A stretch of DNA of 64,000 nt from Companilactobacillus musae (GCF_003967595.1 NZ_BIFW01000004.1:167599-231598), one strand, 5' to 3'; positions 25,942 through 35,363 are shown, numbered from the stretch's first letter. Translations and numbers: made by a program. The notes: generated by a model from the sequence alone, not told the origin.

Positions 25942-26796
25942 ATGAAAAAAGCAACCTTGTTATTAGCTTTAACCCTTTTGGGGCTACCATTATTTTCTAC
26001 AACTGTTCAAGCTGCCGCAGCACCAAAAGCTAAAAATTTAACTTCAATTACACAAAGCGTTAACCACGCTTCACCAGATACACCCATCATCTTTTCACAC
26101 CGTGGCAGTCCTTACAACAATCCGGACCACTCTTACAGTGGCTATAATCAAGCTATCAAAGATGGCAGTCAATATATCGAACAAGACGTTTGGCTTAGCA
26201 AAGATAATAAGCTTTACGTGTCTCATGATGATAATCTAAAAAAATCCACCGGTCATAATGTGACTATTTCAAACTCAACTTCCAGCAAAATCAACAAAGT
26301 AAAATTGCATAACGGCGAAAAGATCCATCAACTTAAAGATGTCTTCAAAAGATATGGAAAAAAGGTTCACTATATAATAGAAACAAAAAAGAATGCCGGC
26401 GATAATACTGATACTGAAAAAGCTCTGGTTAAAGAACTAAAAAATTATAAAATGACTAAAAACGTTATTTTTCAAGACTCAAGTTTACCCGGTATCGAAG
26501 ATTTCCATAAATCTTTGAAAAATATACCTACCCTATGGCTACTGGACTCTGTGACCGAACGACAATATAGTGAACAAATTGAAAATGCTCCACGTTATAT
26601 TAAATTTATTTCATTAAAATTAGATCAGTGGACTCCTAAACTAGTCAAATTAGCTCATAAAAACGGCTTTAAAACTAATGGTTGGATTCTCAATACTTAT
26701 AACGATAATTATGATGCACTAATTACACTAAAACTAGACAGTGTATTCACCAACAACACCAAAGAAACTTCTAAATTAATAGATCGGTGGAAATAA
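25942..26796 (+). CDS. Secreted glycerophosphodiester phosphodiesterase
   Basis: A protein of 284 residues. A signal peptide (KKATLLLALTLLGLPLF, cut near VQA-A) precedes a GDPD TIM barrel. Catalytic motifs are IIFSHRGSPYNNPDHS (His-Arg plus a D where many have E-N), YIEQDVWLSKDNKLYVSHDD (Glu-Asp and the second His) and HYIIETKK. It would release glycerol-3-phosphate from glycerophosphodiesters or teichoic acid outside the membrane. ATG 25942 follows GGGGGG at seven bases. Two bases separate its stop from the DUF3781 gene, so the two form an operon. Confidence 0.85.
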   Translation: MKKATLLLALTLLGLPLFSTTVQAAAAPKAKNLTSITQSVNHASPDTPIIFSHRGSPYNNPDHSYSGYNQAIKDGSQYIEQDVWLSKDNKLYVSHDDNLKKSTGHNVTISNSTSSKINKVKLHNGEKIHQLKDVFKRYGKKVHYIIETKKNAGDNTDTEKALVKELKNYKMTKNVIFQDSSLPGIEDFHKSLKNIPTLWLLDSVTERQYSEQIENAPRYIKFISLKLDQWTPKLVKLAHKNGFKTNGWILNTYNDNYDALITLKLDSVFTNNTKETSKLIDRWK

Positions 26797-26798
26797 TA

Positions 26799-27053
26799 AT
26801 GATTCCTGACCGTATGGTTTTTTCACAAAAAGTTTGTTACACACCTCTAGTATTTGAACGAGTTAATAAGAAATTAAAGACAGATTTCTCAATAGCCGAG
26901 ATCAAATCAATAGTTCAAAATATCATCAACGATTCTACAACTAAAATAACCAAAACAGGTAAAAATTATTACTTACTAAATAAACAAGTTGAATTAGTAA
27001 TTAATTCATATAACTATCGTTTGATAACTGCCAATAAAAAGAAAATATCTTAA
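26799..27053 (+). CDS. DUF3781 family small protein
   Basis: About 84 residues: KVCYTPLVFERVNKKLKTDF at the N-terminus, a helix with IVQNIINDS, then KTGKNYYLLN and VINSYNYRLIT. This fits DUF3781, a short family of unknown function in Firmicutes. Start ATG 26799 lies two bases after the GDPD stop, with GGTGG inside the upstream gene. No signal peptide or membrane segment. Confidence 0.7.
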   Translation: MIPDRMVFSQKVCYTPLVFERVNKKLKTDFSIAEIKSIVQNIINDSTTKITKTGKNYYLLNKQVELVINSYNYRLITANKKKIS

Positions 27054-27056
27054 ATC

Positions 27057-27129
27057 AAAAAAGCGTCTATCTTAAAGATCAAACTTCAGATTTTACTCTG
27101 GAACTGATCATTAGATAGACGTTTTTTTA
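27057..27129. terminator. Long two-tier terminator
   Basis: AAAAAGCGTCTATC pairs with GATAGACGTTTTTTT; the inner part forms GATCA/TGATC and TTCAGA/TCTGGAA stems. Confidence 0.85.
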
Positions 27130-27194
27130 TACTTTATTTTATACAACTAAAAATCTTAATTACACTCCAAATTAGTAAATATATTAATCCGGAG

Positions 27195-27335
27195 CAACAA
27201 AGAAAATGGGCTCAGTAGTGAAATTCTACTAACCTCACATAGTGAGGTTAGTAGAAGACCGAGCTTGAAGACTGTTGGCAGCGCCAAGAGGCTCCAAGTC
27301 ATGCCCACTACGTTCCAACCCAATTTTCTTTGTTG
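27195..27335. repeat. 141-bp palindromic (MITE-like) element
   Basis: The ends are inverted repeats: CAACAAAGAAAATGGG at the left and its complement with one extra base at the right. Inside is a perfect 15-bp hairpin (TTCTACTAACCTCAC / GTGAGGTTAGTAGAA, 27224-27256). It lies directly after adhE and would be transcribed as the 3' end of the adhE mRNA. There is no coding capacity. A decayed, shortened relative lies at 25791-25829. It may be a non-autonomous mobile element, an RNA-stabilising structure or both. Confidence 0.65.
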
Positions 27336-27363
27336 TGGATAATGGCATCCCTCAAAAAACTTT

Positions 27364-29982
27364 TTACTTTTCGATTCCTTTTCCGACGTAAACATTTTCA
27401 AGAATTTGTTTTAATTCTGAGATTAATGGTTCCTTAGGGTTAGTGAATGAGAATTGATCACCAAAGGCTTGTTCTGACAATGAATCTAGACGTTTATCAA
27501 AATCATCTTTTTCAATGTAGTTATCCTTAAGGCTCAACTTGATACCAACGGCATGAGCAAGATCAATGATTCTCTTAACTAAAGCATCCTTCAAAGCTCT
27601 TTCATCTTTGCCTGTTAAACCAACATAACTGGCAATAGCAGCATAATCTGAATCAGCTCTGAAACTTTCATACTTAGGCCACATAGTCATCTTTGTAGGC
27701 TGCTCGAAGTTATAGTTAATAACTTGTGGCAAAGCAATAATTGATGCTAAACCATGTCTGATTCCATATGCATTAGTCAAAACATCAGTGATTGAATGAC
27801 CAACACCAGCAAAGGCATTACCGAATGAAATACCAGCTAATGTTGAAGCATTGTGCATTTCGGCTTGAGCATTTTTATCACCCTTGACTGCTTTTTCGAG
27901 GTTATCAAAGACTAACTTGGCAGCTTGTAATGCGTATGGTCTTGTATAATCAGAAGCCATATTTGCTACATATGATTCAATAGCATTATTCAAAACATCC
28001 ATTCCAGATTCAGCCATAATATCTTCTGGCATTGTTTCTACAAATTGTGAATCAATAATAGCAACATCTGGAGTTAAAGCATAATCAGCGATTGGGTACT
28101 TTGTACCAGTCTTAGTATCAATAATTGAACTGAATGGAGTTACTTCAGCACCAGTTCCAAAGGTTGTTGGAATAGCCACAAATTGTGCTTTTTCAGGCTT
28201 AGGGAACTTGTAAGTACGTTTTCTAATATCAATAAATCCTTGTTTAGCACCAAATAAGTCAACATCTGGATGTTCATAGAAGAGCCACATATCTTTGGCA
28301 GTTTCCATTGTTGTTCCGCCACCTAAAGCAATAATAGTGTCGGGCTTAAACAAGTTCATTTGAGTAACTCCACGTTGAACAATATCAGTTGTAACAATAT
28401 TATCAACATCGGAGAACATAGAATATTCAACATGCACCTTACTACGTTTAAGTTCATCAGTAATTGTATCAACATAACCTAATTGAACCATTACTGGATC
28501 ACAGACGATGAAAGCTCTCTTCATACCTTGAAGATCTTCAAGATAACGAACTGAAGTCTTTTCATAGTAAACTCTTGGTTGTTTAATCCATTGCATGTTA
28601 TTTCTCCGTTTAGCGATTGTCTTAATATTAAGCAAATCAAATGAAGATACATTATGAGAAATAGAATTCTTCCCCCATGAACCAGTACCAAGAGTAAGTG
28701 ATGGAATCATTTCATTGTAAAGATTACCAATACCACCAATAGCAGCAGGAGTATTAACTAGTACACGACTAGCTTTCATCTTGATACCAAATTCAGTGGC
28801 CAAATCTTCATCCATAGTATGAATACCAACAGTATGTCCTAGACCACCAAAATGCAATAATTCGTCAGCCTTTTCGAAGCCTTCTTTATGACCGCTAACT
28901 TTATAAACTGACAAAACTGGTGAAAGTTTTTCAGCTGAAAGTGGCTCGTCTGGACCAACCTTGCTTAATTCGACGCCAAGTACTTTAGTATCAGCTGGCA
29001 CTTTGATACCAGCCAATTTAGCAATATTGAGAGCTGATTGTCCAGCAATTGGACCCTTAACTCCACCTTCTGGTCTAAACATTGCTTCTGATAACTTCTT
29101 ATAGTCACTCTTCTTAATAAAGAAGACTTTGTTCTTTTCAAATAGATCTTTAACTTCATCGTAAATATCAGCATCAATAATGGCACTATTTTCAGCGGCA
29201 CAAACCATACCATTATCAAATGTCTTAGAAATCATAATATCATTAACAGCACGTTTAACATTTGCTGTCTTTTCAATATAAGCAGGACCATTACCAGGAC
29301 CAACACCTAAAGCAGGCTTTCCAGTTGAATAAGCGGCCTTAACCATACCTGGACCACCAGTAGCTAGAACACTAGCAACGCCTTCGTTATTCATCAAATA
29401 TGAAGTAGCATCAATACTTGGTTTTTCGACCCATTGAATAACTCCCTCAGGAGCTCCAGCATCAACTGCAGCCTTCAACATAACTTTGGCAGCAGCAACA
29501 GAACATTTTTGTGCTTGGGGATGGAATCCAAAAATAATCGGATTACGTGTCTTCAAGGCAATCAATGATTTAAACATTGTTGTTGAAGTAGGATTTGTAA
29601 CTGGTGTAACACCGGCCAAAACACCTAGTGGTTCAGCAACTTTGATTAAGCGATGTTCCTTGTCGTTCTCAATGATACCAACGGTTTTATCACGTTTAAT
29701 TGAATGCCAAATCTCTTCTGTGGCATACATATTTTTAATAACTTTATCTTCGACTAAGCCACGACCAGTTTCTGCATAAGCTAACTTAGCTAATTCAAAA
29801 CTAGCATTTAAACCGGCAATCGCCATTTGATGAACAATGTGATCAACTTGTTCTTGAGTAAAACTATCCATGATGTCTAAAGCCTTATGAGCTTTAGCGA
29901 CCATAGCATCAATAACAGGTTTTACATCTTCTTTTTTATCGGGTTTTGCAGCAACCTTTGTATCTTTGGAACCTTTCAACAT
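27364..29982 (-). CDS. adhE: Bifunctional acetaldehyde-CoA/alcohol dehydrogenase
   Basis: A protein of 872 residues, standard AdhE length. It reduces acetyl-CoA to acetaldehyde and then ethanol, regenerating NAD. The N-terminal aldehyde dehydrogenase has the catalytic cysteine at about residue 261 (DNGMVCAAENS) and GGPGMVKAAYSTGKPALGVG. A linker near residue 450 leads to the iron-dependent alcohol dehydrogenase, with GGGTTMETAKD, FGTGAEVTPFSS and the metal-binding histidines in the AGVGHSITD and RHGLASI regions. AdhE normally assembles into spirosomes. The start follows GGAGG. Upstream lie Rex-like and cre-like sites, in line with control by NADH/NAD and CcpA. Confidence 0.96.
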   Translation of the reverse strand: MLKGSKDTKVAAKPDKKEDVKPVIDAMVAKAHKALDIMDSFTQEQVDHIVHQMAIAGLNASFELAKLAYAETGRGLVEDKVIKNMYATEEIWHSIKRDKTVGIIENDKEHRLIKVAEPLGVLAGVTPVTNPTSTTMFKSLIALKTRNPIIFGFHPQAQKCSVAAAKVMLKAAVDAGAPEGVIQWVEKPSIDATSYLMNNEGVASVLATGGPGMVKAAYSTGKPALGVGPGNGPAYIEKTANVKRAVNDIMISKTFDNGMVCAAENSAIIDADIYDEVKDLFEKNKVFFIKKSDYKKLSEAMFRPEGGVKGPIAGQSALNIAKLAGIKVPADTKVLGVELSKVGPDEPLSAEKLSPVLSVYKVSGHKEGFEKADELLHFGGLGHTVGIHTMDEDLATEFGIKMKASRVLVNTPAAIGGIGNLYNEMIPSLTLGTGSWGKNSISHNVSSFDLLNIKTIAKRRNNMQWIKQPRVYYEKTSVRYLEDLQGMKRAFIVCDPVMVQLGYVDTITDELKRSKVHVEYSMFSDVDNIVTTDIVQRGVTQMNLFKPDTIIALGGGTTMETAKDMWLFYEHPDVDLFGAKQGFIDIRKRTYKFPKPEKAQFVAIPTTFGTGAEVTPFSSIIDTKTGTKYPIADYALTPDVAIIDSQFVETMPEDIMAESGMDVLNNAIESYVANMASDYTRPYALQAAKLVFDNLEKAVKGDKNAQAEMHNASTLAGISFGNAFAGVGHSITDVLTNAYGIRHGLASIIALPQVINYNFEQPTKMTMWPKYESFRADSDYAAIASYVGLTGKDERALKDALVKRIIDLAHAVGIKLSLKDNYIEKDDFDKRLDSLSEQAFGDQFSFTNPKEPLISELKQILENVYVGKGIEK

Positions 29983-30079
29983 TTGATTACCTCCAAGATT
30001 TAAAATCGTTTGTTAACTAATTCACGTTTTATCTTATCACTGTGTGAATTATGTTCAAGCATTTTAATCTAAATAATCC

Positions 30080-30094
30080 ATGTAAACGTATCCA
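30080..30094. promoter_or_regulatory. Catabolite-responsive element (cre) candidate
   Basis: ATGTAAACGTATCCA fits the cre consensus WTGNAANCGNWNNCW at every position, about 100 bases upstream of adhE. Confidence 0.6.
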
Positions 30095-30169
30095 CGTTGA
30101 TATATCAACACGTAGTGTGATAATTACATCTATTTTTGCTTTTTCACATCATAATTTTCGGTATTTTTA

Positions 30170-30188
30170 TTGTGAATAATTCTTCACA
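30170..30188. promoter_or_regulatory. Rex-binding site candidate
   Basis: TTGTGAATAATTCTTCACA is close to the Rex operator (TTGTGAAATAATTTCACAA); it lies about 190 bases upstream of adhE, a classic Rex target. Confidence 0.55.
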
Positions 30189-30219
30189 TGCTAGTCTAAT
30201 AAGGCCTTTTTAAGTTCAC

Positions 30220-30249
30220 AAAAAAAGAGCTGAAACGGATTTCAGCCCT
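30220..30249 (-). terminator. Terminator after oleate hydratase gene
   Basis: GGCTGAAA/TTTCAGC hairpin followed on the minus strand by CTC and T7. Confidence 0.75.
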
Positions 30250-30267
30250 AGCTTGTGAAACATTTTT

Positions 30268-31944
30268 TTATCTAAACATGGTCTTCGTAGCACGAGCCAT
30301 GATCTTAGGATCCTTCTCGTAATGGTGCATTGGCGTCATTTCTGACAATGGAATATTCAAGAATGTGTAGACGGCACGTTGTGCAGCTCTAAAGGAATAT
30401 TGCTCCGTAAAGACCATATCAAATGGTTGTTCAGCAAATTGACTAATAAATGCTAAGTTCTTACTATGCTTTGGAACAACATCAGGACGATCGCCAACTG
30501 CTCTTTGATTGAACAAAGCACTAGCATATGGCATATGAACTGGAATTACATTAACAATGCTATCCATAATTTCTTGTTTATGGTTAGCAATATTATCCTT
30601 ACTTGGATCAACTGCTGCCAAATGGCCAAGGAACTCTTCAAGCATTTCTTTACCAGTCATTTCAATAATTGGTTTTTGAACGTAATCACCATTTCTTCTT
30701 GGATACATGAAGTAACCCCAGAAGACTGATTCATTAGGTTTTTGACTCTTAAAGTGAGGTTGATGGTGAACAACAATAGACATTAGTGATGTACTGTGAA
30801 TCCAAGTATTCAAGGCATTACCAGGTTCTTGTTGAGTAATTCTAGCAATTTGGTTGAGTAAATAATGATTATTAGTTGTCACTGTGAAACTCATCCACTC
30901 ACTTTGAGTTCGATCATTGAAGAATTTGTCTGGATTTCCTAGTGAATAGAACTTCTCAGATGCCTTCTTCCAAAGCTCAGCACTTGGTGCGTATTCCATA
31001 TTCTCTTTAACAGGTGTATCAAAATCACCAATAGACGAACTGTCAGTAATTGAACCATTAGTATCAAAGACTAGGTCATTTTCATCAATATCAATATGAC
31101 CTTCTTTATTATCATTATCGACCTCTTCATACTTAATACCAGTTACGATGATATCATCTTGTAAAGGTGTATCTTTGAATTCCAAATCTGTAACTTTACG
31201 GTTGTTAATAAAGGTTACGCCACGATCCTCAAGATACTTACGCATTGGCAAAATAATACTCTCATATTGATTATAAGGCGTTCTTGTGACACCTTCCAAA
31301 GTATTGATACGACTAAATTCTAGAATCATACGATTCATGTAACGACGTAGTTCCATAGCTGAACTTGAACGTTTGAAGGCAAAGGTGGTTTGCCACATGT
31401 ACCAGAAATTAGTTGTAAAGAAACCAGGAGTACTTGCAAACCATTCAGCAATACTGATGTTATTAAGTGTCTCTTCTTTACTCTCCGGCATCAACATTAA
31501 TTTACTCAATAAATAACGTTCTTTGTTAGTAAATTGCATATGTTTATAGTTATCTTTATTTGGTTTAACACGTGGGCCATTTTCATCAATCAAACGACCA
31601 ACATCATGTGTTGGATGAGCATGATCGAAATTCAAAATATCATCAGTAACAGTTTGACCAGGGTGATCCAAAGATGGAACTGAGCGCAATAGATCCCAGA
31701 GATTTTCGTATGTTTCCTCATTCAACATACGACCACCCTTAGCTAAATAACCCTTACTATTAGATAAAGCTTGATTGCTATATTCATTTTCATAATCTTT
31801 AACTAAAGCACCATCGTTAGCACCATGTGTTTCTAGTCCCATCATAGTGATTTGATCACCATTGAAGCCTCCGTCACGAATCAAATAGATACCAGCGGCC
31901 AAATTACCAATACCAGTACCAATCATGTAGGCTTTTCTTGTCAT
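30268..31944 (-). CDS. ohyA: Oleate hydratase (MCRA family)
   Basis: A protein of 558 residues. It adds water to the cis-9 double bond of oleate or linoleate to give 10-hydroxy fatty acids, with FAD as structural cofactor. The FAD-binding start is MIGTGIGNLAAGIYLIRDGG (residues ~7-26); further family motifs are SNSKGYLAKGGRMLNEETYE, the FWYMWQTTFAF stretch and QYESIILPMRKYLEDRGV. In lactobacilli the enzyme detoxifies unsaturated fatty acids. GGAGGTAG precedes ATG 31944. Monocistronic, with terminators on both sides. Confidence 0.93.
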   Translation of the reverse strand: MTRKAYMIGTGIGNLAAGIYLIRDGGFNGDQITMMGLETHGANDGALVKDYENEYSNQALSNSKGYLAKGGRMLNEETYENLWDLLRSVPSLDHPGQTVTDDILNFDHAHPTHDVGRLIDENGPRVKPNKDNYKHMQFTNKERYLLSKLMLMPESKEETLNNISIAEWFASTPGFFTTNFWYMWQTTFAFKRSSSAMELRRYMNRMILEFSRINTLEGVTRTPYNQYESIILPMRKYLEDRGVTFINNRKVTDLEFKDTPLQDDIIVTGIKYEEVDNDNKEGHIDIDENDLVFDTNGSITDSSSIGDFDTPVKENMEYAPSAELWKKASEKFYSLGNPDKFFNDRTQSEWMSFTVTTNNHYLLNQIARITQQEPGNALNTWIHSTSLMSIVVHHQPHFKSQKPNESVFWGYFMYPRRNGDYVQKPIIEMTGKEMLEEFLGHLAAVDPSKDNIANHKQEIMDSIVNVIPVHMPYASALFNQRAVGDRPDVVPKHSKNLAFISQFAEQPFDMVFTEQYSFRAAQRAVYTFLNIPLSEMTPMHHYEKDPKIMARATKTMFR

Positions 31945-32063
31945 ATTAACTACCTCCATTCAATTCTTACTATCTCATCTATACACCTTAAATATAGCAG
32001 TTCCCAATTAAAAGTAAAGGTTTTCATTGCGATATTTTCAATATTTTTAATCTAGTTTTTGTT

Positions 32064-32140
32064 AAAAAAACAGTGTCCATTAAGAAGTATTCAAGTTAGT
32101 AAAATACCTGAAATTCTTAATAGACACTGTTCTTTTGTTT
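32064..32140 (-). terminator. Long two-tier terminator after ackA
   Basis: AACAGTGTC-ATTAAGAA pairs with TTCTTAAT-GACACTGTT; the loop contains a second small stem; T7 follows on the minus strand. Confidence 0.8.
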
Positions 32141-32159
32141 TATTACCTAAAATTTAAAA

Positions 32160-33356
32160 TTAATCACTGTATTTCGTCAAACGAATAACATCACGAACAA
32201 TCATTCGCTCCTCATCAGTAGGAACAACCATTACAGTAATAGCTGAATCTTTAGTACTAATGACACGAGTACCATCGCCGTTTTCATTTGCTTCTTTATC
32301 AATTTTTACACCCATATAGTTAAAGCTATTGGCAATATCCGCACGGATTTCAGCATTTTTAGCCCCTGTTCCCGCGGTAAAGATAATTACATCCGCTCCA
32401 GCTAAAAGAGCAATATAAGAACCAATATACTTTACAATACGGTTAACGTAAATCTTGATTGCTAGATCGGAACGATCATTTTCTTCTCTGGTTGCTAGTA
32501 AATCACGCATATCTGGAGAAACGCCAGAAATACCTAGCAATCCTGATTTAGTATTCAAAATTTTAACCATTTCAGTTGGATCAGCTATCTTTAATTTTTG
32601 CATCAAATAAGCCACTAGCGATGGATCAATATCACCAGATCTAGTACTCATAGTAATACCTGCCAATGGTGTAAAGCCCATTGAAGTATCAACAGACTTA
32701 CCATCTTCAATAGCATCGATAGAAGCACCACTACCCAAATGACATGAAATAATCTTTAAGTCATTCAATGGCTTATGCAAATAGTCGGCTGCAGCTTGTG
32801 AGACATATCTATGACTAGTACCATGAGCCCCAAATTTACGAACACCATATTTTTCATAATATTCGTAAGGAATACTATACAAGTAATTGACTGGGTCCAT
32901 TGTCTGATGAAATGACGTATCAAAAACAGCCACTTGTGGCACATCTGGAAGAATCTTTTCAAATGCTTCAATACCAGCAGCTTGTCCAGGATTATGCAAG
33001 GGTGCAAATTCAGAAAGATTCTTGATCTGTTGAACGACACGAGGCGTCACAACAGCCGAATCCTTAAAGATGCTTCCTCCGGCAACCACTCGATGACCAA
33101 CCCCGGTAATTTCATCATAATTACCAATAATCTTCAAATCGATCAATTTATCGAGCATCTTATTAACAGCAGTAGTGTGATCAGGAATATCACCCATCTC
33201 ACTAATCTTCTTGCCATTAAACTCCACTTCAAAGACAGAGTCAGAAAGGCCCAAACGATCAACCATCCCTTTAGCAACAACTTTTTCATCAGGTACTGTA
33301 TATAGTTTCCACTTCAGTGTAGAGCTACCAGAATTAACGGCCATGATTTTAGACAT
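32160..33356 (-). CDS. ackA: Acetate kinase
   Basis: A protein of 398 residues. It transfers phosphate between acetyl-phosphate and ADP to make acetate and ATP. ASKHA-fold motifs are visible: MAVNSGSSTLKWKLY at the N-terminus, GVGHRVVAGG, VFDTSFHQTM with the catalytic Asp, HLGSGASI and FTAGTGAKNAEIR. AGGTGA precedes the start. The stop of the methyltransferase gene lies 11 bases upstream, so it ends the competence/methylase operon, the usual lactobacillar order. Pta is encoded separately at 55.9 kb. Confidence 0.96.
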   Translation of the reverse strand: MSKIMAVNSGSSTLKWKLYTVPDEKVVAKGMVDRLGLSDSVFEVEFNGKKISEMGDIPDHTTAVNKMLDKLIDLKIIGNYDEITGVGHRVVAGGSIFKDSAVVTPRVVQQIKNLSEFAPLHNPGQAAGIEAFEKILPDVPQVAVFDTSFHQTMDPVNYLYSIPYEYYEKYGVRKFGAHGTSHRYVSQAAADYLHKPLNDLKIISCHLGSGASIDAIEDGKSVDTSMGFTPLAGITMSTRSGDIDPSLVAYLMQKLKIADPTEMVKILNTKSGLLGISGVSPDMRDLLATREENDRSDLAIKIYVNRIVKYIGSYIALLAGADVIIFTAGTGAKNAEIRADIANSFNYMGVKIDKEANENGDGTRVISTKDSAITVMVVPTDEERMIVRDVIRLTKYSD

Positions 33357-33366
33357 ATAATCTCAC

Positions 33367-34380
33367 CTAACCTTTAAAATTTTTAGCCCAGTCTTGTAAC
33401 TGGTCCTTAAACCCTTCAAATAATTTTGGATTATTGGTATCTGGTATTGTGCCCATCAAAACATTTCCAACTTGCTTAGCATTATTGCCATGCTTTTGTA
33501 GTACAACAATTGCTTTTTGTGCCTCTTTCGAAGCAAACAAAGTTGCAGGTAGATCCAATACAGCTTGTAAATATACACTTGAAACCATCCATTCAGATAA
33601 TTTCTTAGCTTGATCAGTTTGGAAAATCTGTGAAGGTACAATAAATATACCGATTCCACCATCATTCAAATTATTCATTGTTTGTTCAATCAACAAATGA
33701 TGAGCATAGGAATGCCCCTTATCAGCCTTAGTTTTGAACTTCATTGCATTATCATCAATAGGATAATAGCCAACTGGTAAGTCGGCAACCGCCATATCAA
33801 TATCGGTAATATCCCATTCGGCAACACCATCTTGATGATAGGCATCAAGGTTAAGGTTCATCACTTCACTAAATGATTTTGCTAATGCCACTAAGGTATC
33901 GTCATTATCCAAAGCTGCCGCATTGATTTTAAACTTATCAGTCATATTCAATTGTTCAATAACTTCTATCAATAAGTTACCCGTACCAACGGTTGGATCA
34001 ACTATGTTCACATTTTCTTTGTTTTGAACATTAAGTACCTCATAAGCAATGAGGCTGGCTATCAAACCAATCGCATCAGGAGTCATCAATTTGTTAACTT
34101 CGGATTTATCCTCTTTTTGAGCTTTGATAATAGCAATAGTAATAGCTTGTTTCAATTGTAATGGCGTTAAGTTCAAGTCTTTTAACGTTTGATAAACCTC
34201 TGTTAATTTCTCAACAGTTTCTTTATCAGGAACATCATTTTCAACATAAACCTTGCCATCGGAAATATTAGTTAATGTTTCCGCAAGTGCCTCCATATTG
34301 CTAACTCTCAAAGCTTTTTTCAATAAAGAATTAGCTTCGTCGAGCTTATCAAAATATGATTGCATATCTTTTTCTGACAT
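33367..34380 (-). CDS. YtxK-like class I SAM-dependent methyltransferase
   Basis: A protein of 337 residues. An N-terminal helical part (~100 residues) is followed by an N6-adenine-type methylase fold: motif I IVDPTVGTGNLLIEV (~122-136) and motif IV ADLPVGYYP, where DPPY is usual. It lies just after comGG and before ackA, as B. subtilis ytxK and lactobacillar homologues do. The target is not established. A TATGTC start has AGAGG upstream. The unusual motif IV suggests it may not be a standard restriction-associated methylase. Confidence 0.82.
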   Translation of the reverse strand: MSEKDMQSYFDKLDEANSLLKKALRVSNMEALAETLTNISDGKVYVENDVPDKETVEKLTEVYQTLKDLNLTPLQLKQAITIAIIKAQKEDKSEVNKLMTPDAIGLIASLIAYEVLNVQNKENVNIVDPTVGTGNLLIEVIEQLNMTDKFKINAAALDNDDTLVALAKSFSEVMNLNLDAYHQDGVAEWDITDIDMAVADLPVGYYPIDDNAMKFKTKADKGHSYAHHLLIEQTMNNLNDGGIGIFIVPSQIFQTDQAKKLSEWMVSSVYLQAVLDLPATLFASKEAQKAIVVLQKHGNNAKQVGNVLMGTIPDTNNPKLFEGFKDQLQDWAKNFKG

Positions 34381-34431
34381 AGTTAACCTCTTTGCTTAAT
34401 AATAAAATTTTAACGTTGGAATCGATTTTAT

Positions 34432-34656
34432 TCAAGGATTCCTAAATTCACAATAGTTTATTTTATTACTTTTATTAATTTTTTTCTCGATTTGTCGCTT
34501 ATACAAATTATCTAACCGCCGGTAGTTTTCAATTTGTTCATTCAAATAAGAATTACTGTAACCAACGACCATAATAGAAACCACTAGTATCAATATACTA
34601 TTTAACATGACCGTTGCGCCATGTTTTTGATTACTTTTTAACAAACTAATCATCAT
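34432..34656 (-). CDS. comGG: Competence pseudopilus protein ComGG-like
   Basis: Seventy-four residues with one N-terminal membrane segment (TVMLNSILILVVSIMVVGYS) and a polar tail. It overlaps comGF by 11 bases and closes the comG series, so the name rests mainly on position; ComGG proteins are poorly conserved. It lacks a clear prepilin cleavage motif, as other ComGG do. Confidence 0.6.
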   Translation of the reverse strand: MMISLLKSNQKHGATVMLNSILILVVSIMVVGYSNSYLNEQIENYRRLDNLYKRQIEKKINKSNKINYCEFRNP

Positions 34657-35095
34657 TAATCAAAAACATCTCAGATAACTGGCCGGCTTTATTCTCTGTT
34701 GTAATGATAACCAAATTTCGAATTTTTTCAATCCCAATTTTTCGTAAATTTGTGATAATTGGCACATAACCTTTCCCATCATCCCTTGTTAAAAGTAAAG
34801 TGAAGTTATTTATATTACCATATTTTTTTATCGCAATCTTTTTATTAGTCTTTTTATCTAAATATACTAATCTATTCTCATCACATGTCACAATTTCATT
34901 ATTGGACAAAGTCTCTTGGAGTTTTTCTTGGGTAATATGCCAACGTAATTGATCTCGAAAGCTGGTTTGTTGAATTGTTTTTAGTAATTGTAAGGATTGC
35001 TGCAAAATTCCTAATGTCATGATTGTTATCATCAAAGCCAGAACTGATTCATACAATATGAAACCTTGATGCTTAGATTTGTATTTGATAAACAT
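34646..35095 (-). CDS. comGF: Competence pseudopilus protein ComGF
   Basis: A protein of 149 residues. A short basic leader with a prepilin-like site (KHQGFILYESVLALMITIM) is followed by a ComGF-type domain with RWHITQEKLQ and the late strand RNLVIITTENKAG. Probably a minor component of the DNA-uptake pseudopilus. It overlaps comGE by 23 bases and comGG by 11, so translation is coupled. Confidence 0.75.
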   Translation of the reverse strand: MFIKYKSKHQGFILYESVLALMITIMTLGILQQSLQLLKTIQQTSFRDQLRWHITQEKLQETLSNNEIVTCDENRLVYLDKKTNKKIAIKKYGNINNFTLLLTRDDGKGYVPIITNLRKIGIEKIRNLVIITTENKAGQLSEMFLINDD

Positions 35096-35363
35096 TTTTA
35101 TTCACTCTAACTTGATATTTATTTTTAATCTGAGAAAAATAATAATCTTGACCTTTAATTGTCATCTTCTCGGGTATTTGTGAATTTTTTAAATGCAACA
35201 GAACAATTTTATGAGCGTTAACCCTTTGTTCCCAGTTGTTCAGAAGTTTAAATTGCTCGTTCACACACAACGTCAAAGTAAAAATTACTAGAAGTGCAAT
35301 TGTTAGTGAAGTAATTGCTTCAATCAAAATAAATCCTTCATGTCTTCTTCTCAACAATCTCAC
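35073..35363 (-). CDS. comGE: Minor prepilin, ComGE position
   Basis: Ninety-six residues with a type IV prepilin signal (RRRHEGFILIEAITSLTIAL, G before F, Glu at +5) and a short C-terminal part. It takes the comGE place in the operon and overlaps both neighbours. It should be processed by a ComC-type peptidase encoded elsewhere. Confidence 0.7.
   Translation of the reverse strand: MRLLRRRHEGFILIEAITSLTIALLVIFTLTLCVNEQFKLLNNWEQRVNAHKIVLLHLKNSQIPEKMTIKGQDYYFSQIKNKYQVRVNKNVYQIQI

Noticed and set aside
27156..27401. 81-codon frame downstream of adhE
   Set aside because: It runs through the palindromic element and the adhE end without a ribosome site or domain.
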